This document shows positions 51,205 through 60,268 of a stretch of DNA of 64,000 nucleotides, piece after piece (the first letter of the stretch is position 1; each line of letters begins with the position of its first letter). Where the stretch lies: the NCBI GenBank assembly GCA_029263415.1, contig JAJCXN010000037.1:164288-228287 (forward strand), read 5' to 3'. This DNA is from Acidobacteriota bacterium. Its GTDB lineage: Bacteria > Acidobacteriota > Thermoanaerobaculia > Multivoradales > Multivoraceae. The notes beneath the pieces were generated by a model, which saw only the letters and a list, made by a program, of their open reading frames with translations, was not told the origin of the DNA and did no database searches. The translations under genes and the position numbers were made by a program.

Positions 51205-51500
51205 AGAAGTTGAGGGCACGCAGCCTAGTAGGCAAGGAGGGCGCCTTGCAAACCGTCGGATGAAAGTCCGGTAGGCGGCAGGGTCCCCACTCTTACGTGA
51301 GGTACGTGGTGTAGGAGAAACGGAGCCCGTACCTCTCCGCGGAATAGGCGAGAGCGCCCAGCACCAACTCGTTGAGTTCCTTCGATGGGTGCGAAGCCTC
51401 CCGTGGGATATGAAGAAGTAGCGTGCTTGGAATGTTCTGTGGGTGACCAGGTAGACCCGGCCACTCAGGATGCGTCGAAGCATTTTCCCCATGTCTCAAT
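51205..51500 (+). other. structured-RNA-like segment, possible group II intron 5' fragment
   Basis: Dense pairing potential: CGGA-TGAAAG-TCCG, GCGCC-type and other complementary blocks from 51232, then ACTCTTACGTGAGGTACG and AGCCTCCCGTGGGATATGAAG. Small and untranslated in appearance: all frames are short or lack starts, though a + frame 51385-51621 is open. The style (repeated short hairpins, GAAA-like linkers) recalls domain I of a group II intron, but I cannot confirm the catalytic core. The 3' side runs into a truncated sulfatase-FGE gene at 51604. Confidence 0.3.
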
Positions 51501-51603
51501 AGACGCAGGAGGCAACGCGGGCCGCTCAAAACAGATGGTCTTTGGGTCGGTCGCTCGCCGGCCGACTGATCTCCCGATTCGTCCCACTCCTCTGAATCAC
51601 TCT

Positions 51604-53714
51604 GCGGCAAGTGGCACCTAGGAGATCTTAAGGAGGCGTGGCCCACGCGTCACGGCTTCGATGAGTGGCAAGGCGTTCCCTATTCCAACGACATGGATTG
51701 GGAGCTCGGCCCGGAAATCGACGAGATGGTGCGCATCAACGTGACGGGCACGGACGAAGAGAAGCAAGCGGTCGCTGAGGTCAACGCCAAACGACGCGAG
51801 CTCTACTTGGAGCCCAAGCGCGAGTATTGGAATGTGCCTCTGATCTCAAGTCGCCGGTTGCCCGATGGTGCAGAGTCGTATGAGGAGCGGGTTGTGGAGC
51901 GCTCTCCCGACCAAGGCTTGCTCACCCGATCGGCAACCGAGAACGGCATCGCGTTCATCGAGGCCGCGGCGAGTGAGAACGAACCGTTCTTCCTCTACAT
52001 GCCCTACTCGATGCCGCACACACCGATCTTCCCCAGCGACGAATTTGATGGTCGAAGCGCTGGTGGGCGGTACGGGGATGTAGTCGAGGAGATCGATTGG
52101 AGTGTTGGTGAGATTACCCAGCGGCTTGAGCAATTGGGCCTGGCGGAGAACACGTTGGTAGTGTTCACTAGTGACAACGGACCTTGGTTGCTGATGGGGG
52201 ACCATGGCGGGTCGGCAGGGCCGCTAGCCAACGGCAAGGGAACCACCTTTGAGGGTGGCATGCGGGTTCCTGGAATCTTCTGGTGGCCCGGAACCATTGA
52301 GCCGGCCAAAGTGACGGGGGTGATCGGAACCGCGATGGATCTGTTTTCGACAGTGCTCTCCATCGTGGGTGTCACGAACGATTCGGAACAACCAGTCGTT
52401 CTTGATTCAGTGGATCTGTCGCCGGTACTTCTGGGCGAGTCGATGGCCGGTCGAGACGAACTGCCTTACTACCGGCAAGGGGAGTTGCGCGCCTATCGCC
52501 AGGGCCGCTACAAGATCCATTTCGTGACCGAAGGCGCCTATTCCATGCCTCCCGAGCGCACCGAGCATGATCCGCCGTTGCTCTTCGACGTCGTGGCCGA
52601 TCCGGGCGAGAACAACGATCTCTCCGCCGAGCGGCCTGATCTTGTTCGGCAGCTGGTCGCCGCTGCCGAACGGCACCAAAATTCGTTTGAGCCTGCACCA
52701 CCGATGATGGACGTCCGATTAGGGCGCCTGAGCGCCTCAGGATCCAGTCAGACGGTAGCCGATAGTTCGAACTCTGCCGCACCCGACCGCATGGTGGAGA
52801 TCCCGGGCGGAGCCTTCACGATGGGTTCGGATGACCATCGCGCTCGGCCGCACGAAGGGCCGGGGCACGTCGTTGAAGTGAGCTCGTTTTGGATTGATCC
52901 GACGGAGGTGACGAATGCTCAGTTCGCCGAGTTTGTCGAGCAGACAGGCTATGTGACGACCGCCGAAAGCCCGATTGATCTCGAACAACTGATGGCGCAG
53001 CTTCCGCCGGGGACTCAACCTCCAGATCCAGCTGATCTGGTTCCGGGCGCGCTGGTGTTCACCGATCCTGGCCAGCGTGTGCGACTGGATAATCCGGCGG
53101 CTTGGTGGCGGTGGGTTCCCGGCGCTGATTGGAGACACCCGGAGGGGCCGGGCAGCTCGATCGAGGGACGCATGGATCACCCGGTCGTTCAGGTCTCTTG
53201 GGACGACGCGGTGGCCTACGCCACGTGGGCAGGGAAGCGGCTTCCGACCGAAGCCGAATGGGAGTTCGCGGCTCAAGGTGTTTCCAACGAGACCTTCCCT
53301 CGGGTCCATGATCATGAGGGACCGCATTGGAACGTTTGGGAGGGGGAGTTTCCGATCGAGAACTCAGAAGAGGACGGCTACCTCGGAACTGCACCGGTTG
53401 GCCAGTATCCCGCCAACGGCTATGGACTCTTCGATATGGCTGGCAACGTTTGGGAATGGACGGGTGATTGGTTCGATACCGAGCTGTACCAACGCCGCGA
53501 GACGATGAGTGCCAGTTTGGTTGATCCCGTTGGTCCGAGCGAAGCAAACGATCCGGCTCAACCACGTGTGCCGCAACGGGTGGTCAAGGGCGGTTCGTTT
53601 CTGTGCTCTGACAACTACTGCATGAGCTACCGGCCGAGCGCGCGCATGGGGTCGAGTTTCGATACCGGCCTTAATCACACAGGCTTTCGCTGCGTTTGGA
53701 GTCCAAAGGCCTAA
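51604..53714 (+). repeat. long direct repeat, copy 2 (shared with 34264-36376)
   Basis: The same 2.1-kb segment as copy 1, same orientation, with scattered substitutions (mostly synonymous to the eye). The homology begins abruptly at GGCAAGTGGCACC, after an unrelated segment. Confidence 0.9.
51693..53714 (+). pseudogene. 5'-truncated sulfatase-FGE gene
   Basis: Second copy of the sulfatase-FGE gene, missing the first ~146 residues, i.e. the signal peptide, the CSPSR site and the first metal-binding motif. So it cannot be an active sulfatase. The frame is open from 51570 but the first Met is 51693 (MDWELGPEID); no ribosome-binding site precedes it. The remainder, including the whole FGE domain with GGSFLCSDNYCMSYRPSAR (both Cys), is uninterrupted for 673 codons, which is unusual for a dead gene and may reflect recent truncation or retained FGE function in the cytoplasm. 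Breakpoint ~51604 beside the RNA-like segment. Confidence 0.85.
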
Positions 53715-53782
53715 AGGGGGGTTGCGGTCCAGGGGCAACGAGGCGCCCGGAATGAGCTGGTCGCAAGTTCCGTATCGCTTAG

Positions 53783-54085
53783 ATGCACCCGCTATACATC
53801 GGTTCTTCGATCCTGCTGGCCTTGTTCATCGCCTTGATTGTTTGGGACACTGTAGTTGACCTCATATGGGCTGTTGGCGACCGTCGCCGGGCCAAGAGAG
53901 AGTCCAAGGAAGAGAGTCCCGCTCAGCCTGCGCCGCCGAGGGTGCGTGACGTCCAGGTGCGGGGCAGTGTGGCTGGCTCGCTACGCGAGCGTCACCATAC
54001 GGAGGTGAAGGCTCAACGGCGAACGTTCAGTAGCGGCCAACTGAACCGATCGCAGGGTATCCGCCGGCCGCGGATCGGTCGGTGA
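53783..54085 (+). CDS. small single-TM protein, conserved with the sulfatase gene
   Basis: 100 aa, not recognised. N-terminal TM (YIGSSILLALFIALIVWDTVVDLIWAV, ~4-30) and a basic, Ser/Gln/Arg-rich cytoplasmic-looking tail (KRESKEESPAQPAPPRVRD...). It starts ~70 bp after the sulfatase-FGE copy 2 stop. The same C-terminal half, without the TM, follows copy 1 (36377-36544), so the gene was part of the duplicated unit. A membrane partner of the sulfatase-FGE protein is an inference from this linkage. Confidence 0.6.
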   Translation: MHPLYIGSSILLALFIALIVWDTVVDLIWAVGDRRRAKRESKEESPAQPAPPRVRDVQVRGSVAGSLRERHHTEVKAQRRTFSSGQLNRSQGIRRPRIGR

Positions 54086-54263
54086 GTTGCACGATCAGCT
54101 CCGAGCATTGGTACGACGATGTCCTCAATTTTGCAACGGGAGGCCCACCTCAGCGAGCGTAGGGCTACGATTGGCATGTTCAGGCAGTCCGAGTGAATGC
54201 CGTCGGCGTTGCGCTGCTAGGTGAGAGTGGTTGAGCACTCGGTGCGTTCGCAGTCGGCCACGA

Positions 54264-55235
54264 TCAACGTGCTCCTGCGTGATCAAGCTCGATCTCCTCC
54301 GCAGTCAATTTGAGAAAGCGAGCAGCGTTGTTGTAGAAGATGTCGCGCTTCTGTTCGCCTGAAAGAAAGCTCGCGGACTCGATCCCTTCGATCCCCAGCG
54401 CAATGGCTTCGGGCCAGACCATTTGATCCGACCCGAACATGAGTCGATCAGCGAATCCGGCATCGACGAGCGCACGCACATAGCTGTGGAACTCCTCGCG
54501 AGGAAGGGCCCAGTTGATGACCGCGAGATCTGCGTACACCTGCGGGTAGATCGTCAGCAGCGCTTTGACGTCCTGCAAGAACGGATATCCAGCGTGCATG
54601 ATGTAGAGCCGAAGCCGAGGGTGACGAATGAGAACGTCCTCCAAGAGGAGAGGGTTGCCCAGCCGTGCACGGAACTTCGGGCAACAGTCGTAGGGAGTGC
54701 CGGTATCTCCCAAACCGGTGTGAACCGCAACAGGAAGATCCAATGCCTCGGCGAGATCCCAGTATGGCTCGAGTTCAGGGGAATCGGCGGAAAGGCCAAG
54801 GTACTGAAGGCCGAGTTCCCCAAGCACAGAGACACTTCCTGCATCAACTCGTTGACGCAGTTCCTCGATCGAAGGGAGGGGATCTCGAGAGCCGGTGTAT
54901 GCCCCGCCGAGGATCCAAGCCGGCGCGGCTTCACGCCATCGGTCCACGTGCTCGCGAGGACCACTAGCCACAGCTCGAACGATCCCCGCGCGCCGCAGTG
55001 CATCGAAGGCACCGCGCATAGCTGCTTCATCGGAATCGAAGGTTGGGGCATTGCCGGTTACTTCGTTCGGTGGCGCTGGATATCCGTACTCATCGAACCC
55101 GAAGGCGTGTAGATGCATATCGATGATAGGCGCCTTGGCTGAGCGACGTTGTCCTTCGTTGGTACCAGGGGAGCATGAGATCGCCACCAGCGTGGAAGCC
55201 AACAACAGCCACAGAGCCGCTTTGTGTCGTTTCAT
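54264..55235 (-). CDS. lipoprotein amidohydrolase (amidohydrolase_2 type)
   Basis: 323 aa. Lipobox AISC (Cys21). TIM-barrel amidohydrolase: DMHLHAFGFDEYGYP (metal-binding HxH, ~41), HTGLGDTGTPYDCCPKF (~170), MHAGYPFLQDV (~210) and LMFGSDQMVWPEA (~268) with the catalytic Asp. It lacks the carboxylated Lys of the urease branch, so a mononuclear site of the ACMSD/amidohydrolase_2 class is expected. Decarboxylation or hydrolysis of an aromatic or lactone substrate at the cell surface is likely; substrate unknown. A weakly coding-like minus-strand stretch precedes its start. Confidence 0.82.
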   Translation of the reverse strand: MKRHKAALWLLLASTLVAISCSPGTNEGQRRSAKAPIIDMHLHAFGFDEYGYPAPPNEVTGNAPTFDSDEAAMRGAFDALRRAGIVRAVASGPREHVDRWREAAPAWILGGAYTGSRDPLPSIEELRQRVDAGSVSVLGELGLQYLGLSADSPELEPYWDLAEALDLPVAVHTGLGDTGTPYDCCPKFRARLGNPLLLEDVLIRHPRLRLYIMHAGYPFLQDVKALLTIYPQVYADLAVINWALPREEFHSYVRALVDAGFADRLMFGSDQMVWPEAIALGIEGIESASFLSGEQKRDIFYNNAARFLKLTAEEIELDHAGAR

Positions 55236-55499
55236 GATTTCCTCCTGTTTCCGCGCACAACCATTGCCTCATCGTGAGTGTGACAGGACTGCCCGCTTGG
55301 CAGAGATCGGAAGGAGTGCAGTACTGCATGGTCGCGGAGCGATGTGGAATGCCCGGTGCAACGATGTCCATCACCATCAATCGAATCAACGGGCACCATG
55401 TGCGGGTCGCTTCCGGTCGAACTGCAGACGTTCTCGATTGGCGAATAGCCTTCCTTGGGTAGCAGCAGGAAGTCTCGCGATCGACTACCATCCTCCCAC
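55236..55499. other. stretch between the amidohydrolase start and repeat element A
   Basis: No supported gene. Minus-strand frames with a few clustered Cys and Trp residues (for example QYCTPSDLCQAGSPVTLTMRQWL) could be a decayed exon of a secreted protein, but I cannot name a family. It leads into repeat element A. Confidence 0.4.
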
Positions 55500-55835
55500 G
55501 AGCAGCCACTGTCCCCCTCGGTGGCCGCTCTAGGCGGCATCGGTTTCGGCTGGTGTCGCCGTTTTTGCGTGGACAGCTTTGCCTTCCCCCTTAGACGGAC
55601 GCTAGTTGGGAAGCAGGACAAATTTCCGCGCTACCTCCCTCGGCTAGCTCCTCTAGACCTCTCTGTCTACACCGTACGTGGTGGAGTTCCTTGTTCGAAG
55701 CGCCCGGTGCGAGTTGAGGATGCCGACTACCAATACGCAACGCTGGCGAGGATGCTGATTGCCACCACGACCCAGCAGACGAAGGTAAGACCGCCGCGCC
55801 AACCTCTTCTGGCTATCTGATTGGCCAGTGCGTTA
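55500..55835. repeat. dispersed ~0.3-kb element, copy A
   Basis: Matches 59949-60268: hairpin GAGCAG-x-CTCGGTGG-x-GCTC, then a 34-bp terminator-like hairpin with GTTTTT, then TTAGACGGACGCTAG, then a TACCAA...GACCCAGCA...GGTAAGACCGCCGCGC block that is the C-terminal half of a small peptide gene on the minus strand. Only the two ends are strongly conserved; the middle differs. Confidence 0.8.
55533..55566 (+). terminator. hairpin with T-run in element A
   Basis: GGCGGCATCGG-TTTCGG-CTGGTGTCGCC followed by GTTTTTG: 11-bp stem with G:U pairs. The equivalent in element B (59982-60015) keeps pairing through compensating changes (T-to-C on one arm, still paired). So the structure, not just the sequence, is conserved. 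Confidence 0.65.
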
Positions 55836-55840
55836 ATCAC
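55727..55840 (-). CDS. 37-aa membrane peptide, element A
   Basis: Short gene, start GTG at 55840 overlapping the stop of the upstream 220-aa gene by 8 bp, so likely coupled. The peptide has a basic Arg-rich N-terminal part (NQIARRGWRGG) followed by a single hydrophobic helix (LTFVCWVVVAISILASVAYW). A homologue of 40 aa is encoded in element B. Differences between the two are mostly conservative (Val/Ile/Ala), which suggests selection on the protein. No function known; it resembles small type I toxins or membrane regulators in shape only. Confidence 0.55.
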   Translation of the reverse strand: MINALANQIARRGWRGGLTFVCWVVVAISILASVAYW

Positions 55841-56495
55841 TATCAAACCTGAGGGCCTCTGGTACAACACCCAGTTGATCCTTCACGGCCTGTTCGAATC
55901 GATCACAACTGCGCACCCAGGGTGCCATGAATTCTTCCTTCGACTTGTCGGTGCTGGCAAGAGTGACCCCGATTCCGCCTGCACTTATGAGCCGCTGGGT
56001 TAACACTTCCGGGTCTTGCCCCTCTGACCTGCGACGGGCTAGCCATTGGCCGAGCGCGCGCCCGGATGCCAAATACCGCTGCTCAAGAAAACCTCCATCA
56101 AGTCCAAGGTCGAGACCTCCCTCGGGAGTCGCGAACTTCTCCCTCAGCCCAGGATCTCGGGACGAGAATTCGTTCTCCAGGGCTTGGGTGAGTTCAATCA
56201 ACTCGTCGCTGCTCGGCGAACCCGCCTCGAAACCAAGTTGGCGCTCCACAAACAATCTGGTTGCCGACAAATCTTCGGCTCGATCGCTCTCCTGCAGAGT
56301 GGCAATGAACCTAAACAGACTATCGATCCGAATCGCACCGTGAACCTCACTACCACTGACCGCAGTTCCTGAGCTTGAACTCTGTGTCCCTTGTGCTACT
56401 GCGGCGATCGGAACGGCAATCACCAGCAGACAACAGAAGCACGTCGCGAGCAACCGACCTTCGATTGGTGAACGGACGAGTGGTTTGTGAATCAT
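55833..56495 (-). CDS. secreted protein of unknown function
   Basis: 220 aa. Signal peptide with core LLATCFCCLLVIAVPIAAVAQ, then a Ser/Gly-rich spacer and a helical domain (IDSLFRFIATLQESDRAEDLSATRLFVERQLGFE...). No family recognised and no catalytic motif. The stop overlaps the start of the 37-aa membrane peptide by 8 bp, which suggests the two are co-expressed. The neighbouring 57-62 kb is rich in decayed genes. Confidence 0.6.
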   Translation of the reverse strand: MIHKPLVRSPIEGRLLATCFCCLLVIAVPIAAVAQGTQSSSSGTAVSGSEVHGAIRIDSLFRFIATLQESDRAEDLSATRLFVERQLGFEAGSPSSDELIELTQALENEFSSRDPGLREKFATPEGGLDLGLDGGFLEQRYLASGRALGQWLARRRSEGQDPEVLTQRLISAGGIGVTLASTDKSKEEFMAPWVRSCDRFEQAVKDQLGVVPEALRFDSD

Positions 56496-56569
56496 GATTC
56501 CTCACTTAGGCTCAGGATCGTCGACTGTTGTACAACTTCGTTCTCGATGCGGTTGGTACGGTCCTGCAA

Positions 56570-56896
56570 CTATCTTAGAGCGTTTCCCCGGTTTTTAAGT
56601 TCCACTTGGCGCACTGAGAATCCTCCAAGCACAATCTCGTTCGCTGCCCAGTGCGCCGTGTTCATGCCCACGAATCCCCCTGTGAGAATCCTGCGTCGCA
56701 ACGCCGCTGAAGGTCGACGCCTGGGCGAGTTCAGCCTCGAGCACCTCGTGTGTGTGCCAGTTATCGGCCACCTTGGTAATGGTTGGTTCCGGGAGAAAGG
56801 ACGAATAGGTGTCGCGCCTGTGTCGCGCCATGTAGTGGCAAGAACGGCCCTCATCCCTTCCACGTCCTGAGTCGTGGCGGGATCAACTTTGGTCAT
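56570..56896 (-). pseudogene. GNAT acetyltransferase, frameshifted
   Basis: Begins MTKVDPATTQDVEGMRAVLATTWRDT (the N-terminal strand of GNAT proteins), then shifts frame to YSSFLPEPTITKVADNWHTHEVLEAELAQ and ASTFSGVA, and shifts back to GGFVGMNTAHWAANEIVLGGFSVRQ, the strand 4-5 region. It stops right after, before the acetyl-CoA-binding loop. So two frameshifts and a 3' truncation. Confidence 0.65.
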
Positions 56897-57162
56897 GGTC
56901 AACACCCTAGCGCCTCTCGGACTGCTCAGTCTTGGGCGAAGATCTGGCGACCATCCCCGGCTTGCCACAGCTGGCGCAAAGCGTGTCGCGACTGGTGAGT
57001 AAATACAGCGAATAGGTTGCAGAGGCGGCCTTTCACGGCGTTGGAATCGTACTATTCCCGCAAGGTCCGAAGAACCCGACCAAGTCGGAGAACAGCGCCG
57101 ATTTGTTCGGCAGGTGAGAGGTCCGAGCCTGGCGAAGCCAGACAGCTCGGAGAAGCAACGCG

Positions 57163-58074
57163 ATGACATTTCAATCTACTCTTGAAGAGATCTACGCTGA
57201 AGTGCGGCCGATGAGCGGGGAGGGCGAGGTAGCCGACTACATACCCGCACTGGCCCAGATCGATTCGACCAAGTTCGGGATCGCCATTGAGACCATCGAG
57301 GGAGAATGTTTTCAAGTAGGCGATGCGGCGGAGCGCTTTTCGATTCAGAGTATTGGAAAGGTGTTCAACCTGGCGCTGTGCGTCGGCATCGCGGGTGACC
57401 GCGTGTGGGACAGAGTCGGCATGGAACCCTCGGGCAATCCTTTCAATTCACTCGTGCAGCTCGAGGTAGAAGGAGGAATACCCCGCAACCCGTTCATCAA
57501 TGCGGGTGCGCTGGTTGTCGCCGACACTCTGCTCGATCACCTGGACAACCCCAACGAAGACCTGCTGGATTTCGTGCAGAAGCTGAGAGGCTCTGATGTC
57601 CACTTCAATCAGAAGGTGGTCAACTCAGAGAAGCAACATGGCCACATCAACACCGCGTTGCTGCATTTCATGAAAGCCCATGGCAATCTCAATCACGAAG
57701 TGGACGACGTGTTGGACGCCTACTACCACCAGTGCTCGATCGAAATGGGCTGCGCCGGACTCGCCCGCTCTTTCTTGTTTCTCGCCAATGGTGGTGTGGT
57801 GCCAGGCACGGGAGCGAGAGTACTCGCCGCCAGTCAGGCGAAGCGGGTCAACGCTGTAATGCTGACCTGTGGGTTCTACGATCAGGCCGGGATGTTTGCT
57901 TACCTAGTTGGGTTGCCTGGGAAGAGTGGAGTTGGTGGGGGCATCGTTGCGGTAATCCCCGGCAAACTGGCGATTGCAGTCTGGAGCCCCAAACTCAACT
58001 CTCACGGGAACTCAGTGCTTGGTATCAAAGTGCTTGAGTTGTTTACAACAAGGACGGGCATGTCGATCTTTTAG
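57163..58074 (+). CDS. glsA: glutaminase (GlsA type)
   Basis: Hydrolyses glutamine to glutamate and ammonia (cytoplasmic, beta-lactamase-like fold). 303 aa, normal length. Catalytic Ser63-x-x-Lys66 in FSIQSIGKVFNL, then NPFINAGALVVADTLL, a Tyr in YHQCSIEMGCAGLARSFLFLANGGVVPGTG and a C-terminal SGVGGGIVAVIPGKLAIAVWSPKLNSHGNS with the Gly-rich oxyanion region. ATG start with GGAG 10 nt upstream. Flanked by two pseudogenes; its own integrity in decayed surroundings suggests selection. Confidence 0.96.
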   Translation: MTFQSTLEEIYAEVRPMSGEGEVADYIPALAQIDSTKFGIAIETIEGECFQVGDAAERFSIQSIGKVFNLALCVGIAGDRVWDRVGMEPSGNPFNSLVQLEVEGGIPRNPFINAGALVVADTLLDHLDNPNEDLLDFVQKLRGSDVHFNQKVVNSEKQHGHINTALLHFMKAHGNLNHEVDDVLDAYYHQCSIEMGCAGLARSFLFLANGGVVPGTGARVLAASQAKRVNAVMLTCGFYDQAGMFAYLVGLPGKSGVGGGIVAVIPGKLAIAVWSPKLNSHGNSVLGIKVLELFTTRTGMSIF

Positions 58075-58241
58075 CTAGCTTAGCTAGGGAAGATCGGAGT
58101 GGTAGTTGGTGGGCGAGAGAGATGCCCCCACGCCGTCCCTGCTGACGGTCAGACCGAACGGCCTTCCTCGGATTGAAGAGGCCCGTCACCCTCCGGCTAG
58201 CACCGCTCGGGGCGTTGGAGTGGGGTGGTGCCGAGTTTGGT

Positions 58242-59625
58242 CTAACGGCGCGGCGTCGTAGTGAACATGTTGCGCCGAACAGGACGCTTCTCGAGTTCCT
58301 TAGCAGGTCGAGATCCCGTAGCGAAGTAGCAGGCCGATGGGACACCCGTGCTCCTCGAGGCGGTCCTTTGATGCGGACCTCGAGCTTATGGCGCTTCCCA
58401 TCTCGCTCGTCGCTGCCTAGCTGAATGGTCAACACGTATGAGAGGCTTGTTTCAGCGTCAATGCGTTCTATGAGCTGTTCTGGAATGTTGAAGTTCTCGT
58501 AGACTCGACCGCCAGTCTCCTACGCTAGGAAGAACAGGCCCGGATTGAATCCCGGTCCGAGGGGGAGCCCTTGAATTCTCCATCCGGCCTCTTGAAAGGC
58601 AACGAACAGTTGCACAGCTGCTCGGCGGACGACAGATCCGGATCCCGGATCCGTAAACTCGGGTTTTGTAATCAGAGCGGCGTATTTGGGACCTACTGAC
58701 AACAACAAGAGATGCCGATCTCCTAGGGCCTGCTGGAAGTACTCGGCCATGCCGGCCAACGAATCGGCTAGGTCTACGACTTTGGCGGCGGCCACATTCT
58801 TGATGAGCGTCTTGCTCACGTTAAAATCTCCGCCGAAGCCTGCGTCCTCGGCAAGCGCGATTCCCAGGTCGTGATCTGGCCTGATCGCAAGCAACCCTGC
58901 TGCACCTCCGCGACGACCCAAGATTCCGGCCGGTCCCGCCACCAACTGCATTGCTCCGGGCGTAGCCTGAAGCAGGGTTCTGAGCCGCTCCTCGGCGTCT
59001 GCGAGCCGATACGCATCAGCGTCGAACGCAGCTGCAACAACAGCAAGGGCAGTCTTGTTGAGAGCCCGGTCCGCGGAGAGCGGCGAGACAATCCCGTACC
59101 CCAGCTTGCCTTTGATGACAACTCCAAAGTGATCGCGATTGGCTGAGTTCGCAATGCGTTCTTCCAGTGCGGATACCCACTGGTCCATCCGGCGCGGGTT
59201 CTGGGTGGTGGCATCAAATACGAGGAGGAAAGAACGCGGCACGTTGAACTGTGGTTCGGCCCCAAGGTCAATTCGCTACCCACTTGGCCGGTTGTGGGAA
59301 AATACCGGCGTTCCTCGAACCCGATGATCTTGCGCTCTTTGCCTCCGACCGTGATTCGAAACTGCTCCTGCTCGAGGCCCTCAACGGGCACGCCGCGCTT
59401 CGTAACTTGTACGGGCACTTCAATCTCAAGAATGGAAATCTCATCCGAGAACTTGTCCTGGTCGGTTGGCACTTGGGCGGAAGATGCGAATGGACTGATC
59501 CCGCCGAGAGCGAAGGCGACAAGAAGAATGAAGAGTTCATATCCGTGCACATTCAGGCGCGCGAAGAGACTAATGCTCAGCTTGGGGCTCATAGACCGCT
59601 CGTCAGTACCAAGTCGGTTGGACAA
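58242..59625 (-). pseudogene. VWFA-related protein with three lesions
   Basis: Reading down the minus strand: signal peptide and EISILEIEVPVQVTKRGVPVEGLEQEQFRITVGGKERKI (frame 1), then at the CCCC run (59260-59263) a shift to EPQFNVPRSFLLVFDATTQNP (frame 2). A TAG at 58520-58522 falls where the family has LAEETGG (here LA-stop-ETGGRVYENFN), then SLSYVLTIQLGSDERDGKRHKLEVRIKG. A further shift near HRPA gives YFATGSRPAKELEKRPVRRNMF and the stop at 58242. All lesions are simple (single-base indel or one base change), so it died recently. Confidence 0.85.
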
Positions 59626-59948
59626 AGGCCCTTAGGTAGGAGCTGTTCAGACCGGAACTTGAGTTGGGTTGTCGTAGTCGTTGGATTAAACCCTCAAACC
59701 CGGTGAGCTGCTTCCCGGAAAGAGGATCTAGGGCCCGACGAGAGGCGAGATCTGTGCGGCGCAGTTACCGCCCCCATCGACTCGCGCCCTCCACGCGTGC
59801 AGGTTCAAGTTAGCGCGCCGTGGTTGACCGGTCTCCATTTCGCGCGCGTCCCGCTGGCCCATAGTCGCCATTCTTCGACCTGCAGGAGGCAGCATCGAAC
59901 AAGGCACCATCGCAGTCGCCGCCCGTGCTCCGCGCTACACTGCGCCTA

Positions 59949-60268
59949 GAGCAGCTACCGCCCCCCTCGGTGGCTGCTCTAGGCGGCACTGGCTTCGGTT
60001 GGTGTCGCCGTTTTTGCGTGGGCAGAAACTCTTTTTTTCCCTTAGACGGACGCTAGGGGGTAACCAGGACAAGTCTCCTCGCTACGGTTTCCTTGAACTA
60101 GGTCGCCCTTCTGGTGCTAGGTCGCCACCCGCAAGCAAATAGCAATGGTCGCGAGGAGGCTGTGACTACCAATAAGCGATGCTTGCGAGAACGCTGATTA
60201 CCACCACGACCCAGCAAACGAAGGTAAGACCGCCGCGCAAGCCGCCTTTGGCTATCTGATTGGTTAGT
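59949..60268. repeat. dispersed ~0.3-kb element, copy B
   Basis: The second copy of the element described at 55500-55835, same orientation. It contains the same two hairpins (59949-59979 and 59982-60015), the TTAGACGGACGCTAG block and the minus-strand small peptide gene. The 60050-60165 middle differs. Confidence 0.8.
59982..60015 (+). terminator. hairpin with T-run in element B
   Basis: GGCGGCACTGG-CTTCGG-TTGGTGTCGCC followed by GTTTTTG. Together with the first hairpin and the copy in element A it is the most conserved part of the element. Confidence 0.6.

Noticed and set aside
51232..51300. Cobalamin riboswitch upstream of the truncated sulfatase gene
   Set aside because: Some local resemblance to the CCGGTGAAAATCCGG core, but the rest of the B12-box and kissing-loop pattern is missing and the downstream gene is not related to B12.
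58043..58435. Separate 130-codon minus-strand gene
   Set aside because: It is the tail of the VWFA pseudogene beyond its in-frame stop and last frameshift, not an independent gene.
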